Program-made: the position numbers and the translations under genes
The notes under the pieces: model-generated
Databases searched by the model: none
Seen by the model: only the letters and a program-made list of their open reading frames with translations
What the model was told of the DNA's origin: nothing
Assembly (NCBI GenBank): GCA_021464415.1
Contig: CM038468.1
Span: 4,836,001 to 4,900,000 of the forward strand
Reading direction: 5' to 3'
Length of the DNA: 64,000 nucleotides
From: Lonicera japonica
Lineage: Eukaryota; Streptophyta; Magnoliopsida; Dipsacales; Caprifoliaceae
Part shown: piece after piece, positions 35,573-47,756 of the stretch
How positions within the stretch are numbered: the first letter of the stretch is position 1
Layout of the letters: every line of letters begins with the position of its first letter

Positions 35573-36721
35573 AGTATTAATTGAAAGTGTATAGACATGT
35601 AGAAGAGTCTCTTATATCACACTTTATCGTTTGAGTCAGTTTTATGCTAGCTCGCTTCAATAATTTGTTTCAAAATTTAATTAGTAAAACACAAATCATT
35701 CACACTTTAATTAATTAATATCAAAACATTGTTTACATTCTTAGTTTGTAAAATTTATAGAACTCGAAACTTTATCATAACATAGCGCGTTTAAATGCAC
35801 ATATTGCTTGGTTCTCTTGTGGAGCCCACATATGATGAAGACCACCATAATGTTATGTCTCGCCTAGTTTGTAATGGATTGGTATGAACATCCTGTTTAC
35901 AAGACTAGACGTCAATGGTGGAGGTTTAAGAATATTATAAAAGATTTTAAGGGAGAACGGAGGAACCATGTTGCAGAAGGTTCTAGAACAGGCTGGAGAG
36001 TGATAGATAAATTGAGAGGATGGAAGAATCCTCGGAAGGTTTTAGAATTGTAAATATTATGTATATTTAAGGAGTATTCTAGAATTGTATAGATTAGTAA
36101 AGAACCTTGTAATATTCTAAAATATTATAGAGACTTGAACTAGGCCGTACATTATATTTGATCTCCACTATCCATTAAGGAAGTGTGAGACTATAAATAG
36201 AAAGGAGTTCAAATTTGTAATCCAAGAGTTGTCTTAAGTGTAAGAAAAAGCTTTCCTTTCTTTCACTTGTGTGCTTCTTTTCTCCCTATTTTTAAGGCTT
36301 ACTTAGCCACTCATTGGGTTCAAAAGAGTTTTCTCCTTATTTCTTGGGAAAGAGTGCGGCACTCGATTACTTGTGTGTTTCCTTTCTCCCTATTTTTTGG
36401 GTTTAAGGCTTAGTTAGTCATTCTAAGTACTGCAGGAGTTCTAGCTAGGAGTGCTAAGTGCCGCATAAGGTCTAGCTAAAGGCTAATCCCGTGACAATAA
36501 GCTATAATTTCCACCTGCTCTATTATAGTTCCCTCTGTATCTCATAAGCTATAATTTTGAACTACTCTATTATAGTTCCCTCTGTATCTCAATTATCATC
36601 TTTAAAGTTTTCTTTCTTCGTATTTCAGTTATCATCTTTAAAGTTTGCTTTTTTCCTATTTGGGTTCAAAAGAGTGCTAAGTGCCACATGGTTCTAACTA
36701 GTACTTGCTTTTTTCCTATCA
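35573..36721 (+). repeat. LTR-like promoter fragment and repeats upstream of gypsy copy A
   Basis: 35573-35900 is plain AT-rich DNA. From about 35920 the sequence resembles a copia-type LTR: recurring 'ttctagaa', a TATA box (TATAAATA, 36192-36199), and a leader with 'cactcgattacttgtgtg'. At 36490-36640 the phrase 'ctctattatagttccctctgtatctca' occurs twice. The junction into gypsy RNase H is at about 36722. Element ends were not defined. Confidence 0.4.
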
Positions 36722-37444
36722 TCTTTAAGGGCAAGTATTTAATGATTTCATTGCCGAATTCACGGGGAATACTGAAGCTGCTACAACAAACCAGTTACTT
36801 GCCCCAACTGGGGGGGGGCAAAATGATAATATCGAAATGACTGAATCTGGACAAGGTGAGCCGATCATAGAGCCCGCAACCACCAAAAACCCAGCTTCTT
36901 GGCTTTTGTATATCGACAGGTCATCAACAACTGGTGGCTCTGGTGTAGGCATTGTTTACAAAACTTCTAAAGGAGGGATCATTGAACAGACAATTCGGTT
37001 GGGTTTTAAAGCAAGCAACAACGAGGCCGAGTATGAAGCCTTGATATTGGGTATGAAAAAGGCCATGCAACTGGGAATTCGGAATCTAGTAATTAATTGT
37101 GATTCTCAATTAGTTGCAAACCAGTTAACTGGTGAATATGCAGCAAAGAACGAGCGAATGGCAGCTTATATGAAGTTGGCTCGAAAAATGATGAAAGAAT
37201 TTAATTCGGCGTACATCGAAAGGTTCCCCGAACAAATAACTCACACGCAGATGCCCTGGCAACTTTGGCTTCGGTAGTAGATTCCGAACTAATGCGAACA
37301 GTGGAGGTGAAATTTGTGTAGAGGCCAACTATAGATATTACTGGGCAACCAATAGTGTGCAACCTTGAAGTTAACTTAGGTGTTAGGTAGATGGATCCAA
37401 TCATCAACTACCTAAGGAATGGGTCACTTCCAGACGGCAATAGC
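36722..37444 (+). pseudogene. Gypsy RNase H and integrase N-terminus, copy A
   Basis: Open from 36837 to 37277, with RNase H text 'WLLYIDRSSTTGGSGVGIV' (catalytic Asp in 'YID'), 'NNEAEYEALILG' and 'NCDSQLVANQLTGEY'. The frame shifts near 37245, and stops follow at about 37320 and 37387 in the linker leading to integrase. The gene is cut at 37445 by the solo LTR and resumes at 39503. A poly-G run (36811-36819) precedes the domain. Confidence 0.85.
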
Positions 37445-37449
37445 AAGTG

Positions 37450-39497
37450 TGTGAACACCTCATTTTGCGACCCCTGCAAGAATCCTAATTTTCAAAGAAA
37501 TGAACATGCATGCACGCACGAGCATTCCTAGATGCACATGTATTTTGTTCATGTGATACAGGTCAAAGAAGAAAGCCGAAAGGACCCCGGATGAGGAGTC
37601 ACAGAATTATCGAAAATTGTCGGAATCGAAAACCGTCAAAACTCCTGGAAACTTTTGAAAGGAGAGTCACGCATTTGGATAATCCTCAAACTTTGAGAGT
37701 TGTTGGAAATTATCAAAAGGAGTAACATACTCGAAAATCAGCTAAATTCGACGGTCGGATCTCCGAAAATTCAAAAAATTGCGAGTTTATTTCGGGTGGT
37801 CAAATGGAGGTCTTCTCGAGGTTAAAATGGTTTGAAGTTTGGTAAGTGGATAGGCCTTATTGTGGGGAAGAGCATATTAAAATTTCATCTTTGTCGGACA
37901 TGGGGTCCTCAAGAATCAATTTGTCTACCGTGCAAATCCAGTTGAAATGTCCTTCGTAGCAAATTAAAATAAATAGTGGCCTTCCCGAAATCTGATCGAC
38001 CTCAAATTTGGACACGAGCTAGAAAACATTTGGAGGGAAAACATGTCAAAAATTCAGCATAATCCAACGGTTGGAAGTTCAGTTGTCGAGGTTTTTGTAT
38101 GCAAGTACGTTTTCTACGCGGGAACAAACTCTTTGTACCAAGCCAAGGAGACCGAGTCCTTCTCGAACTCCGATCGTCCTCAAATTTTTACAGAGTGTAA
38201 AAGACTTATATTGGCAATACATATCCAAAATTCAGCCTGATCCAACGGTTAGAACCTAACTTCTCGTGCAAACAAGGGACCTTGTCTACAACAAGTACCT
38301 TTCCTACGCGGACACAAACTCTTCGTACCAATCAGAACGAAAGGGAACCTTCCCGAAATCCGATCGACCTGAAATTTTTACACGATCTAGAATATTCCTA
38401 TTTACAACACATATCCAAAAATCAGGATGATCCAACGGTGGGAAGGATTCGCGATAATTTCCAAGAGTCCTTGTTGCAATCTCTTTTCTTGCTCTCCAAG
38501 TATTTTCTTCAACTATAAATAGACCCCCCCTCCATTCATTATTTTCATCAACAATCAAGGGAATTTCGTGGTACACACCAAGAGATCCTTATTCTCTCCT
38601 TCCAAGAAGGCTCAGGTATAATTTTCTCTCTCTTCTTTTATTTATTCGTCAATTTTATAATTCATACTCTTGTTTGCATAATTTTTATTACTTAATAGCT
38701 TTTCAAAACCCTTTTTTCAAATTATTTTTCAAAATTAAAGGCGTATAATAAACCCTAATCCAATTCCAAAATAGTATTATTACTTTCTTACTTTTCCAAA
38801 AGTTCGGATTAGCGGTATCGTTATACGAAGGAATCGATAATCGCTATATATCCAATCTAACTCATAGATTGCGGTGTGTATGTGATAAATACTCGATCAT
38901 GAGAGCACTATTGCCATCTATACCGGTTTAATCAATAGACTATGGTACACGATCGGTTAACTCGCCTCATATCATATCGAGTATAAGATTCCACATTGAA
39001 TCAGTTTCCGAAAAGCCCAATACTTTACAAAATCACCTGTTTCATTGCATCTATTATTATCAAACTCTCTTTTTCAAATCACACACACACTTATTTTCAA
39101 AATCATGGGTGAATTAGGAAACACATCGTTTTCATCCCAACCCCAAAATCCCGATTTTTAAGGCAAGCACGAAAAGCTGTAAAGTAATAGCAATAGCATG
39201 CAAGAACTGAATTATAACACACGCATATCCTACTCAAGAGACCGAAAGGGCGAATTGGGTGCCTAACACCTTCCCGATTCGTAACTTAATCCCCGAACCT
39301 TCGAATCAACTGGTTTCGCATATATTGTGTATAAGAGGATATTTAGTCCATAAATACGTCTCTTTTACACGAACCTTTTTTTTTGTTTAGTAAAACAAAA
39401 TGGCGACTCTTATTCTTTTCAAAACCGATTTCCAAATCAACAAACGGAATCGCCGCCCACGAGGACCCCCCGGGCGTCGCGAACGCGGGTTCTCACA
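37450..39497 (+). mobile_element. Solo LTR in gypsy copy A (2048 bp)
   Basis: Ends TGTGAACACC...GGTTCTCACA, with a perfect 5-bp duplication AAGTG (37445-37449 and 39498-39502). The host pol text is continuous across it. It contains three imperfect tandem repeats in U3, a TATA box at 38514-38521 (ACTATAAATAGACC), and a 3' domain with 'accgaaagggcgaattgggtgcc' and 'aggaccccccgggcgtcgcg' (both with relatives in the LTR at 14517-15600). Confidence 0.92.
37960..38465 (+). repeat. Three imperfect tandem repeats in the solo LTR
   Basis: Units of roughly 190-220 bp each contain 'cgatcg.cctcaaattttta', 'catatccaaaattcag' and 'gatccaacggt', with 'tacgcggacacaaactctt' in two of them. They differ by many substitutions and small indels. 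Confidence 0.75.
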
Positions 39498-40679
39498 AAG
39501 TGTTATTGGGTTAAAGCTCAAGCCAGCAGATATTGGTTATCTGCCGAGCAAAAGTTCTATAAAAGATCTTTTTTGGGACCTTATCTCAGATGTGTTCATC
39601 CAAAGCTGGTGTAGAATGTTCTTTTTGAATTGCAAGAGGAATGTCGCGATAGCCATACAGGCGGCCGATCTCTGGCCCACAAGGCTAGATCTCAGGGCTA
39701 TTGGTGGCCCTATAAGCAGAAGAACGCTACGGAATATGTGAAAATATGCGTCAAATGTCATAAACATTCCCCAATGGTTCATCAACATGCTACCTCCCTC
39801 CATCCCATCGTCAGCCCTTGGCCGTTCGCTATGTAGGGGCTGGATATTATGGGTCCTTTTCCTCGGGCACCGGGCAATAAAAAATTCCTTTTGGACGGTA
39901 CAGATTATTTCTCAAAGTGAATAGAGGCAGTTCCGCTAGCAAATATCGCCGAATTTAATGTTAAAAGCTTTTTATGGAAAAACACTGTCACCAAATTTTG
40001 CATCCCTAGAGTATTAGTTTTTGACAATGGGCCGCAATTTAAGAATCAAAAGGTTGAAGAGTTCTATAAAACTTATGGGATCAAACAACACTTTTCTAGT
40101 GTAACTTATCCCAAGGGCAATGGGTTAGCTGAAGCATCAAATAAAATCATCTTGGACGGTTTGAAGAAGAGATTGGAAGAAAAGAAAGGAAAATGGGCAC
40201 AAGAATTACACTCGGTACTCTAGGCTTTTCGAACAACCCCACGCCGATCAACTAGAGATACTACTTATTTTTTGACCTATGGAACGAAGGCTAACATCCT
40301 TTTGGAAGTTGGCTTACCCACTTTGAGAACAGCACAGGTTGAAAATGGAAATAATGATCAAGCATTGGAGGAAGCATTATATTTGGCCGAAAATAAAAAG
40401 GAAGCGACTGCAATTCATTTGACGAGTTATCAAAATACTCTGGCTAGACAATACAAAGCTAATACGAAACCAAGAGAATTCAAAGTTGGAGAATTGGTTC
40501 TAAGGAAGGTGCTCGGCACGACAGTCAAACCTAGCCATAGGAAACTCCAGCAAAATTGGGAGGGTCCTTACATGGTCACCTCGGCGAGCGGAACCGGATA
40601 CCATCATTTGCAAGACATGGAAGGTCAACCAATCCAAAATCCTTGGAATATAGCCAATTTGAGAATGTATTATCACTAA
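39498..40679 (+). pseudogene. Gypsy integrase, copy A
   Basis: Continues pol after the solo LTR. The zinc region is recognisable ('HTGGRSLAH' then 'CVKCHKH'). The core follows with Asp in 'LDIMGPFP', Asp in 'DNGPQFKN' and Glu in 'GNGLAEASN'. The C-terminal domain ends '...WNIANLRMYYH' at 40679, an open run of 135 codons from 40272. Stops interrupt the core, for example near 39623, 39834, 39918 and 40221. It lacks a chromodomain. Compared with copy B it has different stops, so both decayed separately. Confidence 0.88.
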
Positions 40680-40739
40680 TTGTAAATCCAAGAACTTGAT
40701 ACTTTTGTATAAGCTGATTTCAAAGTAATGAGACAAAAA

Positions 40740-41085
40740 TTTGCCAATCTGAGTTTAAAATTGTTTTATCAAAAGACCTTCTTTACGGGAGGCAAACACA
40801 TAAAACCTTGCTCAGTCAAGGCAGTAAAACGCAAACGTAAAAGTCCGTGTTTAGCAAGGCATCAAAGTTAATACAAGACTTTCTTAAACAGAAGGCAAAT
40901 GTGTAAGACCTTGCTCAGTCGAGGCAGGCAGCAAAAATAAAAATGTGTAAGACCTTGCTCAGTCGAGGTAGCAAAAATTAAAAGGAGGGAGTGTAAAACC
41001 TTACTCAGCCAAGGAAGCAACATGCAAATGTATAAGACCTCGCTCGGCCAAGGCAACAAGAGTTAAATAAAACTTTTATCAAATA
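40740..41085 (+). repeat. Short tandem repeats after gypsy pol, copy A
   Basis: About six units of 45-60 bp contain 'taagaccttgctcagtcgaggcagcaaaa' variants. The same array, inverted and more degraded, is at 50640-50935 in copy B, so it belongs to the element. Confidence 0.75.
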
Positions 41086-41318
41086 GAGCAATTAAACAGT
41101 GCAAACTTGTTTAAACTCGACTGTGTTCCAGATTGACTAGTTAAATTATCTATTAACAAGCTAAGTTATCTATGTGATATGGCAAAGAAATTTTTTGTTA
41201 CAACTAATCAAAGAATTGGTATAACAGAAAACATCTACAAAATTGTCCTTCATTGGTTCAAAAGATAAGTAAATGTGGTGGGGCTTCGTGGCCCGGTAAA
41301 AAAAATCAAAACCCTTCT

Positions 41319-41534
41319 TTAAGAAAGCCTCTTACGCCTGGCAACCGTGCTGGAATACCGCTCTTTTAGGCGAAGAAAATGACCCGCAAGATGGTCATAA
41401 CTTCTTTTCAGACGGCGGTGTTTTCTTTTGAGGCGAAGAAAGTCCTTTAACGCATTGGCCACTTCTGTCATATCTATTCCTTCGGAAGAATGAGAGGCAG
41501 CATCAGATACAGACTCATTAATCGGGTCAGCCAT
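41319..41534 (-). pseudogene. Small antisense ORF of gypsy copy A
   Basis: 71 codons starting 'MADPINESVSDAASHSSE' and ending in a basic region rich in Arg/Lys ('LKRKHRRLKRSY'). This is the only open version; the copy B equivalent is broken and split by a MITE. It lies antisense to pol. It could be a terminal exon of the larger antisense ORF or an independent small gene. I recognise no family. The basic tail could bind nucleic acid, which is inference. Confidence 0.5.
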
Positions 41535-41835
41535 TGAAATGGAATGGAAAGGTCAATACTTTTTTTTAACTTGAGACGATGAACATAATGAAGAGAAGTA
41601 TGATTTATATACACATAGGATATGCGAGTTGAACAAGAGATCACGAATCGTTGTGCAATGAATATACTAGAATATAAAAACACATTGATAATTTATTATT
41701 CTCTTCATTTGAAGAATCACATCGGATATATAGTAAACTTTTCATCAGTTGACAAGTGGCCAGTTCCTAAGAAGCCACATGGCCAACTAGGGGGCAAACA
41801 TATAATAGACTAAGGCATGACATGCAAAAGGAGAA

Positions 41836-43720
41836 TTATACTCGGCAAATAGATTTCATTATGAATTTCAGTAGTATTGATCTAGAATTACATAAGTTGT
41901 GGCAAAAATAAATAGTACAAAGAAATAACAAAAGGAGATGATCAATTTTCATCTTGGCTATTTCTATCATCCTCGGCAGCGTCATCATCTTCTTGCTCCT
42001 CTCCAGAAACTGGGGGAGGATGAGCAAACAAATTGGGAGGACAAAACATGATTTTATCAAAAAGCTCGTCGCCCTCGACAATCCAGCAGCGGACAAGCTA
42101 GATTCAAAATCGGCCTTGTAAATCATGTCTTTGATCTTCATGATTTGAGCTGCTACTTTATCTGAGGCCTCATTATAGCTCGTTGTCTCGTCATTTGTTA
42201 ACTTTTCGAGATGACGAGATTTGACCTCCTCAATTGTTGCTTTTGTTGCCCTTTGCTCTTCTTCTCTGGCTTTAGCTACAGCTTGGGCTTTGCTGTTTTT
42301 GGCCAGTTTAAGAGAATTTTTGAGCTCAGTGATCTGAGCTTGGAGAATTAATATCTGGCCTTCCAGATTGGCCTTATTTTCTTCAGCCGATTTTGTTGTG
42401 ATGTCGTGTTCGGCTTGAAGAGGAGAAAGTTGACTTCTAATACCAACAACTTCTGTTTTGGCTTCATCAGCTTCTTTTTTAGCCTCTAAAGTCTCTTTCT
42501 TGAGCCTCGCCACCTTTGCTTTGTGGTCCTTTTTGTTTTGCTTGTAGAGAGACATCAGCTCTGAGAAGTATTGGTTTTCCTACAAGAAGTAAAAGGCAAT
42601 CAAAAAATTACTACAAACACAATAACCAACAAAGAAAAATTGAAACAAACTTACACCAACTTGACACTGGAAACCTCTGTATTCAAGCTCAGAGGTAGGA
42701 ACAGACTTCAATTTCTTGCCATCCTTAGGCAAGATCATGGCTATTGCTAAAGCATAAGCAACTCTATTGTTGGACAGAGTAGAGTATTTGATGTTAATCG
42801 GCCTTTTATCATGAGCAATTTGAGGCCTAGCAACAAATTCTTCAGGAAGAGCTTCCTCAGAAGGGTTACCTTCCTCTGTCTCAGTCATCTCAGGATGAAC
42901 AAGGTAGTTGACTGTATGCTCGGCATCTTCAAACTCAGGTGCCTCTTTTGTAGGAGAATGACAAAGATTTTCAGAAGCTTCAGTATCCCTAACAGCTTCA
43001 GAAGTATCCTCCTCCACAATGGGATCCATAACCTTAACAGGAGGGGTCTTTTCGTGAGTTAATATCCTTTTCTTTCTAGGAGGATTCGCAGAACTGCCAG
43101 AGGCATTAATATCGATTGGAGAAGAGGCCGTTGGAACTGAGGCCCTATCTTTATAAAGTCAGGCGTTTAGAGAATCAAAAATACACCATCGACCAGCCAT
43201 GTTTATGTTTAAGAATTCAACTTGATCAGGAGAGATAGATTGTTCTCTCCTAGGTCTTCTCCTTAGTGGAGATTCTACAACCTCTTCAGAACTTCATTCG
43301 ACAGGTATGTCAACAGCAGGAATTTGGTGTTCAGTTTCTTCGACAGAAATTGGTATTGCCTCACCTCGTCTTCTTAAAATTGGGATAGTAGTGCTTGGTT
43401 CAGCAATAGAAACTCGTTCAGTATTTTTGGCATGCAACAAAGGGCGATTGATTGGAGGATGAAAAACTACTTCAACGGCAGGTCTTTTACCCTTTTTCTT
43501 ACTCTTGCCCCTTCTACTCTTGGGGGCAAGATAGTGGGGAAACTCTAAATCTAGAGATTCTCCAGCTAAAATACGTTGTCGAATCCCTTCAGTTTTGTGG
43601 ATTACCCAAGGATTGATGATGCCGTGTTTTTTAAAAAAAATTCATACTTGTCTTTATCCAAAAGGGGAGGACCAACCCACTTAACGATGTTAATGCGATT
43701 GAAAAAAGTGTAATATGGGG
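41836..43720 (-). pseudogene. Antisense accessory ORF with coiled coil, copy A
   Basis: Minus strand, two exons. The upstream exon (about 43720-42655) has a conserved start 'NIVKWVGPPLLDKDKYEFF', a basic stretch, and an acidic 'EEGNPSEEALPEEF' region. An intron of about 75 bp (42580-42654) has GTAAGT and TTGTAG ends. The downstream exon encodes a long Lys/Glu/Ala heptad-like coiled coil ('KKETLEAKKEADEAKTEVVG' onward). A one-base deletion near 42085 shifts the C-terminus relative to copy B, and stops occur in the first exon (for example near 43295 and 43160). A hAT MITE interrupts its 5' end. Similar antisense ORFs occur in Tat-lineage gypsy elements; their role is unknown. Confidence 0.7.
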
Positions 43721-44341
43721 TAGGGGTGTCCATCCGATCCGATCTGGTCATTTTAAACCATCCGCATCCGATCCGATCCGATGTTGGTTTTAGGTTTTGG
43801 CATCCAATCCAATCCAATACACTTTACCAATCCAATCCAATCCAATTAAATGTTGGATTGGATCGGTTTCGATCCGATCCGATCTGATTATAAGTTTAAA
43901 ATAAGATATATTATATTCTTGAAATGTTCAATTGTAATGTAAAATAAGACGTAAACTAAATATTAAATAAAGTTCAAGTGTTCAACCAAATAGTTTCAAG
44001 TTAAAATGTCTAATGTCTAACTAAAAATATATAATTAAACCAAGTGACAAACCATATATGATTAAACTAAATATTAAATAACAAACTAAGATTAAATGAT
44101 TTCAATGTGACCCCTTGTATATATTATATTATGCCACCAATAAAGGAGAGACATATGGAAACTCTAATAATGGATTGGATTAAATTGGATCGGTTCCTAA
44201 AGCACATCAAACCAGAACTGATCCAATTTTTTTTGGTTTTCAAAATTTGCATCCGATCCAATCCAATCATTCATAAAATTCAGGAAAAATGGATTGGATT
44301 GGATCGGTTCCTCGGTTTGGATTCGATTCTGAACACCCCTA
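43721..44341. mobile_element. hAT-type MITE (621 bp) in copy A
   Basis: Terminal inverted repeats TAGGGGTGTCCATCCGATCC and, reversed from the right, TAGGGGTGTTCAGAATCGAATC. Flanks are ATATGGGG (43713-43720) and ATATAGGGG (44342-44350), an 8-bp duplication with one inserted base. Subterminal regions are full of 'gatccgatcc' and 'atccaatcca' units on both sides, in inverted orientation. No transposase. Confidence 0.85.
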
Positions 44342-44397
44342 ATATAGGGGAATATCGGCGTGCTATCATTATTTATTCAGCACATACCACTTTTGAA

Positions 44398-46180
44398 CTA
44401 TATTCCCCCATATACCACTTTTTTCAATCGCACTAACATTGTTAAATGGGTTGGTCCTCCCCTTTTGGATAAAGACAAGTATGATTTTTTCAGAAATCAT
44501 GGCATCATCAATCCTTGGGTAATCCACAAAAGTGAAGGGATTCGGCAGCGTATTTTAGCCAAAAAATCTCCAGATTTAGAGTTTCCCGACTATCTTGCTT
44601 CCAAGAGCAGAAGGGGCAAGAGTAAGAAAAAATGTAAGAGACATGCCATCGAAGTAGTTTATCATCCTCTAGTCAATCGCCCTTTTTACAGGCCAAAAAT
44701 ACTAAAGGAGTTTCTGTTGTTGAACCAAGCACTACTATCCCAATTTTAAGAAGACAAGGTGAGGCAATACCAGTTCTGTCGAAGAAACTAAACAACAAAT
44801 TCCAGCAGTTGACATACCTGCCGAAGGAAGCCTTGAAGAGGTTGTGGAATCTCCACTAAGGAGAAGACCTAGGAGAGAACAATCTATCTATCCTGATCAA
44901 GTCGAATCCTTAAACATAAACATAGCTGGTCGACGGAGTATTTTTGATTCTCTAAATGCCCGACTTTATAAAGATAGGGCCTCAGCTCCAACGGCCTCTT
45001 CTCCAATCGATATTAATGCCTCTGGGAGTTCGGCGACTCCTCCTAGAAAGAAAAGGATATTGACTTATGAAAAGACCCCACATGTTGAGGTTATGGATCC
45101 CATTGTGGAGGAGGATACTTCTGAAGCTGTTAGGGATACTAAAGCTTCTGAAAATCTTTGTCCTTCTCCTGCAAAAGAGGCACCAAAGTTTGAAGATGCC
45201 AAGCATATAGTCAACTCCCCTATTCATCCTGAGATGACTGAGACAGAGGAAGGCAACCCTTCTGAGGAAGCTCTTCCTGAAGAATTCGTTGTTAGGCCTC
45301 AAATTGCTCATGATAAAAGGCCGATTAACATCAAAGGCGCTGCTCTGTCCAGCAACAGAGTTGCTCATGCTTTCGCAACAACCATGATCTTGACTAAGGA
45401 TGGCAAGAAACTGAAGTCTGTTCCTACCCCTGAGCTTGAATACAGAGGTTTACAGTGTCAAGTTGGTGTAAGTTTATTTTAATATTTCTTTGTTGATTAT
45501 TGTGTTTGCAATAATTTTTTGATTGCCTTTTGCTTCTTGTAAGCAAAAAATACTTCTCCGAGCTGATGTCTCGCTACAAGAAAAACAAAAAGGACCACAA
45601 GGCAAAGGCGGCGAGGCTCAAGAAAGAGATTTCGAAGGCCAAAAAAGAAGCTGATGAAGCCAAAACAGAAGTTGTTGGTATTAGAAGTCAACTTTCTTCT
45701 CTTCAAACCGAATACAACATCACAACAAAATCGGCTAAAGAAAATAAGGCCAATCTGGAAGGCCAGATATTAATTCTCCAAGCTCAGATCACTGAGCTCT
45801 AAAATTCTCTTACACTAGCCCAAAACAGCAAAGCCCAAGCTGTAGCTAAAGCCAGAGAAGAAGAGAAAAGGGCAGCAAAAACAACAATTGAGGAGCTCAA
45901 ATCTCGTCATGTCGAAGAGTTAACCAATGTCGAGACAACGGGCTATAATGAGGCCTTAGATGAAGCAGCAACTCAAATCATAAAGATCAAGGACATGATT
46001 TACAAGGCCGGTTATCAATCTGGCTTGTCCGCTGCTGGTTTTGTCGAGGGTGACGAGCTTTTTGATAAGACTGTGATTTGTCCTCCCAATTTGTTTGCTC
46101 AGCCTCCCCCAATTTCTGAAGAGGAGCAAGAAGATGATGATGTTGCCGAGGATGATAGAAATAGCCAAGATGAAAATTGA
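44398..46180 (+). pseudogene. Antisense accessory ORF, copy B (plus-strand reading)
   Basis: Mirror image of 41836-43720. Plus-strand pieces: 44410-44748 ('NIVKWVGPPLLDKDKYDFF'), 44844-45482 ('RSIFDSLNARLYKDRAS' and the acidic region), an intron-like gap about 45471-45544, and the coiled coil 45545-46180 ending 'EDDDVAEDDRNSQDEN'. A nonsense change truncates the coiled coil at 45800-45802 ('ITEL' then stop), while the C-terminus beyond is in frame and better preserved than in copy A. The intron acceptor is altered (TTCTTGTAAG instead of TTCTTGTAGG). Confidence 0.7.
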
Positions 46181-46587
46181 TCATCTTCTTTTGTTATTTC
46201 TTTGTACTATTTATTTTTGCCACAACTTATGTAATTCTAGATCAATACTACTGAAATTCATAATGAAATCCATTTGCCAAGTATAATTCTCCTTTTGCAT
46301 GTCATGCCTTAGTCTATTATATGTTTGCGGCCCAGTTGACCACGTGGCTTCTTTGGAACTGCCACTTGTCAACTGATGAAAAGTTTACTATATATCCGAT
46401 GTGATTCTTCGAATGAAGAGAACAACAAATTGTCAATGTCTTTTTATATTCTAGTATATTCGTTGCACAGGGATTCGTGATCTCTTGTTCAACTCACATA
46501 TCCTATGTGTATATAAATCATACTTCTCTTCATTATGTTCATCGTCTCAAGCAAAAAAAAAGTATCGACATTTCCGTTCCATTTCAA

Positions 46588-47640
46588 TGGCTGACCTGAA
46601 CACGAGTCTGTATCTGATGCTGCCTCTCCTTCTTCCGAAAGAATAGATATGACAGGAGTGGCCAATACGTTAAGGGTGCGTTTGGCGCGCTGGATAAGGA
46701 GGTAGAATTAGATAGGATAAATGTCTGATAGGATAAGAGTCGGATTGGAATTATATGGGATAGGATAGGAAGGAATCAGTTAGATAAGGATTAAGCAGGA
46801 TCGGATATGATAAGAATTAGTCGGATAAAGATTTAATAAACTGTGCATTTAATAGAGTCCGTTCAAGTCCGAATAAAAAAACTCACTTTTGTTAAAAATA
46901 TATGAATTTTAATTATTGTCCACAAATTTATTTTATTTTTTTGTTAATGCTTATCCTATTTATAAATAAGTTTCGTAAAATCTCTTATGGGAAAAAATAC
47001 AATATTTACGAACTAGCCATTAAGTACAGTTTCAAATTATAATATAAATTTTACTTTTTTATAAAACTAAAGTTTATTATAAATACTTTCACTTAATAAA
47101 AGAAAAATAAGAATACTATATTATATTATAAATGAATTTTATTAGTTGAATTACTGTAATTTTGGGTGGTCGAAAATTTTCAGTAATGAATTTGATTATC
47201 TAAAAGGCATAATGAAGAAGATTAAAATAAAAAATAAATAAATTAAAATTTTATTTTTTATATTTGTTTTGCTATCCGGTAACCAAGGGATAAAATAATA
47301 CCATCTATAGGGGTGGTATAGTTTTATCCGGTAGTAATAGGATAAAAGAATAATTAATCCCGAGTGCAATTCTGCGTGACCAAACACGAAGGATAAAGTT
47401 TTCCTCCCTTGCACCAAACATAGGATAGGATTTGTATATCATATCCTTTCTGACAACAAACACTGGATATGATTAATTAATCCAATTCCATCTCTAATCC
47501 CGCGCGACAAACACACCCTAAGGGACTTTCTTCGCTTAAAAAGAAAACACCGTTGTCTAAAAAAAAGTTATGACCACCTTGCAGGTCGTTTTCTTCGCCT
47601 GAAAGAGCGGTATTCCGGCGCGGTTGCCAGGCGTAGGAGG
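46588..47640 (+). pseudogene. Small antisense ORF, copy B (split by MITE)
   Basis: Counterpart of 41319-41534. It starts 'atggctgac' at 46588 but is frameshifted within ten codons relative to copy A. It is split at 46674-47518 by a Harbinger MITE and continues to about 47640 ('ggcgtaggaggc'). Confidence 0.6.
46674..47518. mobile_element. PIF/Harbinger-type MITE (845 bp)
   Basis: Target duplication TAA (46671-46673 and 47519-47521). Terminal inverted repeats GGGTGCGTTTGGCGCGC and, reversed from the right, GGGTGTGTTTGTCGCGCGGG. A 3-bp TWA duplication with this terminus is typical of Tourist/Harbinger elements. The interior has repeated 'ggataggat' phrases and no ORF of note. Confidence 0.85.
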
Positions 47641-47756
47641 CTTTTTTGAAGAAGGGTTTTGATTATTTTTTTTACCGGGCCACGAAGCCCCACCACATGT
47701 ACTTATCTTTTGAATCAATGAAGGATAATTTTGTAGATGTTTTCTGTTATACCAAT

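Larger units (their letters stand above)
36722..44350 (+). mobile_element. Ty3/gypsy copy A, 5'-truncated (Tat-like)
   Basis: Plus-strand RNase H and integrase (36722-40679), interrupted by a solo LTR, then a 3' region with short tandem repeats and two antisense ORFs (41319-43720). It has no 5' LTR, gag, protease or RT. At 44350 it meets copy B in opposite orientation. An antisense ORF between pol and the 3' LTR is a known trait of several Tat-lineage elements such as Grande and RIRE2. The integrase ends without a visible chromodomain, which also fits. Confidence 0.8.
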
